DNA of 64,000 nucleotides from Escarpia spicata (taxonomy: Eukaryota; Annelida; Polychaeta; Sabellida; Siboglinidae): NCBI GenBank assembly GCA_963995525.1, contig OZ023210.1, positions 22,303,913 to 22,367,912 of the forward strand, in the 5' to 3' direction. The first letter of the stretch is position 1. Each line of letters opens with the position of its first letter. The position numbers and the translations under genes are program-made. Shown here in pieces: positions 63,541 to 64,000 of the stretch. Under the pieces are notes generated by a model, which was not told the DNA's origin, ran no database searches, and saw only the letters and a program-made list of their open reading frames with translations.

Positions 63541-64000
63541 CTACGTCTGTGTACCCCTCGCAACGCCAGCTTATGCTGCGTATCGTTTCTGGTGATCGCC
63601 TTAGTCAAGAACATCGACCTCTTCTTCATGTACGATCTTACCATCAACCAGTGGGGTGATGTCGTTTGCCGTGTCAAGTTGCGCTACCAGGGTTATTTTT
63701 ATAACTAGGTCTTACACAATCTGGTTTTACCTCGTTGTCTCAAGCATCATTCCGAGCTGTGTCATGTTTTTAACTGGGCCATGCTACAAACACTGCGGCG
63801 GAAATTGATGCAAACAGCCACGCGAGACTCAGTTACGTGCACGATAATCTTGTGCCTGGGCGTGTCGTTCGCATTCATCGTGTGTGTCATTCCCGGTTAT
63901 ATGTTCTATGTCGTCTATAATATTAGGCCGTTGGCGCTCCCGTCTCGTTTCGGTGTGTTTTCGACCCTGGATATCCTGCGATACGCCAGCAACTTCTTCC
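63541..64000 (+). pseudogene. Rhodopsin-class GPCR fragment, frameshifted, partial
   Basis: Three plus-strand pieces read as consecutive parts of a class A seven-transmembrane receptor. (1) 63541-63705: LRLCTPRNASLCCVSFLVIA then LVKNIDLFFMYDLTINQWGD and VVCRVK, i.e. the second intracellular loop, TM4 and the second extracellular loop with its Cys. This frame hits TAG at 63706. (2) About 63704-63772, one frame over: YTIWFYLVVSSIIPSCVMFL, typical of TM5 with its Pro. (3) 63781-64000, back in the first frame: LRRKLMQTATRDS, then TIILCLGVSFAFIVCVIPGY (TM6, with CVIP for the usual CWxP) and LDILRYASNFF (start of TM7), running off the window. A TGA at 63529-63531 interrupts the first frame upstream. 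Two compensating frameshifts and a stop indicate a pseudogene, though assembly error is possible. It resembles the large peptide-receptor-like families of invertebrates; the ligand is unknown. Confidence 0.75.

Noticed and set aside
63465..63677. 70-codon minus-strand open frame
   Set aside because: It is antisense to the recognisable TM4 and loop region of the GPCR fragment.
1..64000. Telomeric or subtelomeric TTAGGG-type repeats
   Set aside because: No run of TTAGGG, TTAGG or related units was seen on either strand.

Overview
The window is eukaryotic and almost entirely repetitive. There are no bacterial-type operons, ribosome binding sites or dense coding. It holds an AT-rich satellite array of about 334-bp monomers, a 5'-truncated non-LTR retrotransposon, a long inverted-repeat element built on microsatellites, three copies of a small LTR retroelement and, at the right end, a broken rhodopsin-class GPCR. 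Together these point to an animal genome, most likely a marine invertebrate (lophotrochozoan, lancelet or similar). That assignment is inference from the style of the reverse transcriptase and the GPCR; no species marker is visible. No rRNA, tRNA or CRISPR array was found.

Layout. 1-388: diverged satellite. 389-1791: 3' part of a LINE, minus strand, inserted in the satellite, with an open reverse transcriptase frame. 1792-1938: satellite remnant. About 1940-9312: a 7.4-kb imperfect palindrome. Its arms contain, from outside in, short AT-rich tandem repeats, unique sequence with perfect TGACGTCA octamers, a (CTCA/TGAG)n array and an ATAC/ATAG array; a 363-bp spacer (5872-6234) sits at the centre. 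9360-63081: the main satellite array, roughly 145 monomers, interrupted by three copies of one 1.8-kb non-autonomous LTR element at 12147-13944, 20607-22404 and 24673-26479. 63082-64000: non-satellite DNA with a frameshifted GPCR fragment running off the window.

Satellite organisation. Three monomer types (A, C, B in plus-strand order) form a trimeric higher-order unit of about 1,002 bp. Longer units are superimposed: a 1,670-bp pentamer at about 40.15-42.1 and 47.5-51.8 kb; a 3,675-bp displacement joining 28.1-31.4 to 31.8-35.1 kb; a 10,019-bp displacement (30 monomers) joining about 42.12-47.37 to 52.14-57.39 kb; and an exact 1,000-bp tandem copy at 9871-11870. The left part (up to about 27 kb) is more diverged and rich in mobile elements. 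The right part is homogeneous and stops abruptly in mid-monomer.

How the parts relate. The satellite is the substrate and the mobile elements are passengers. The three LTR copies sit at the same monomer position with the same flanking TGCA and share internal scars, so one insertion was multiplied together with the satellite. Nothing here looks like a functioning host gene set. The most unusual object is the microsatellite-cored palindrome; the most informative history is the co-amplified LTR element.
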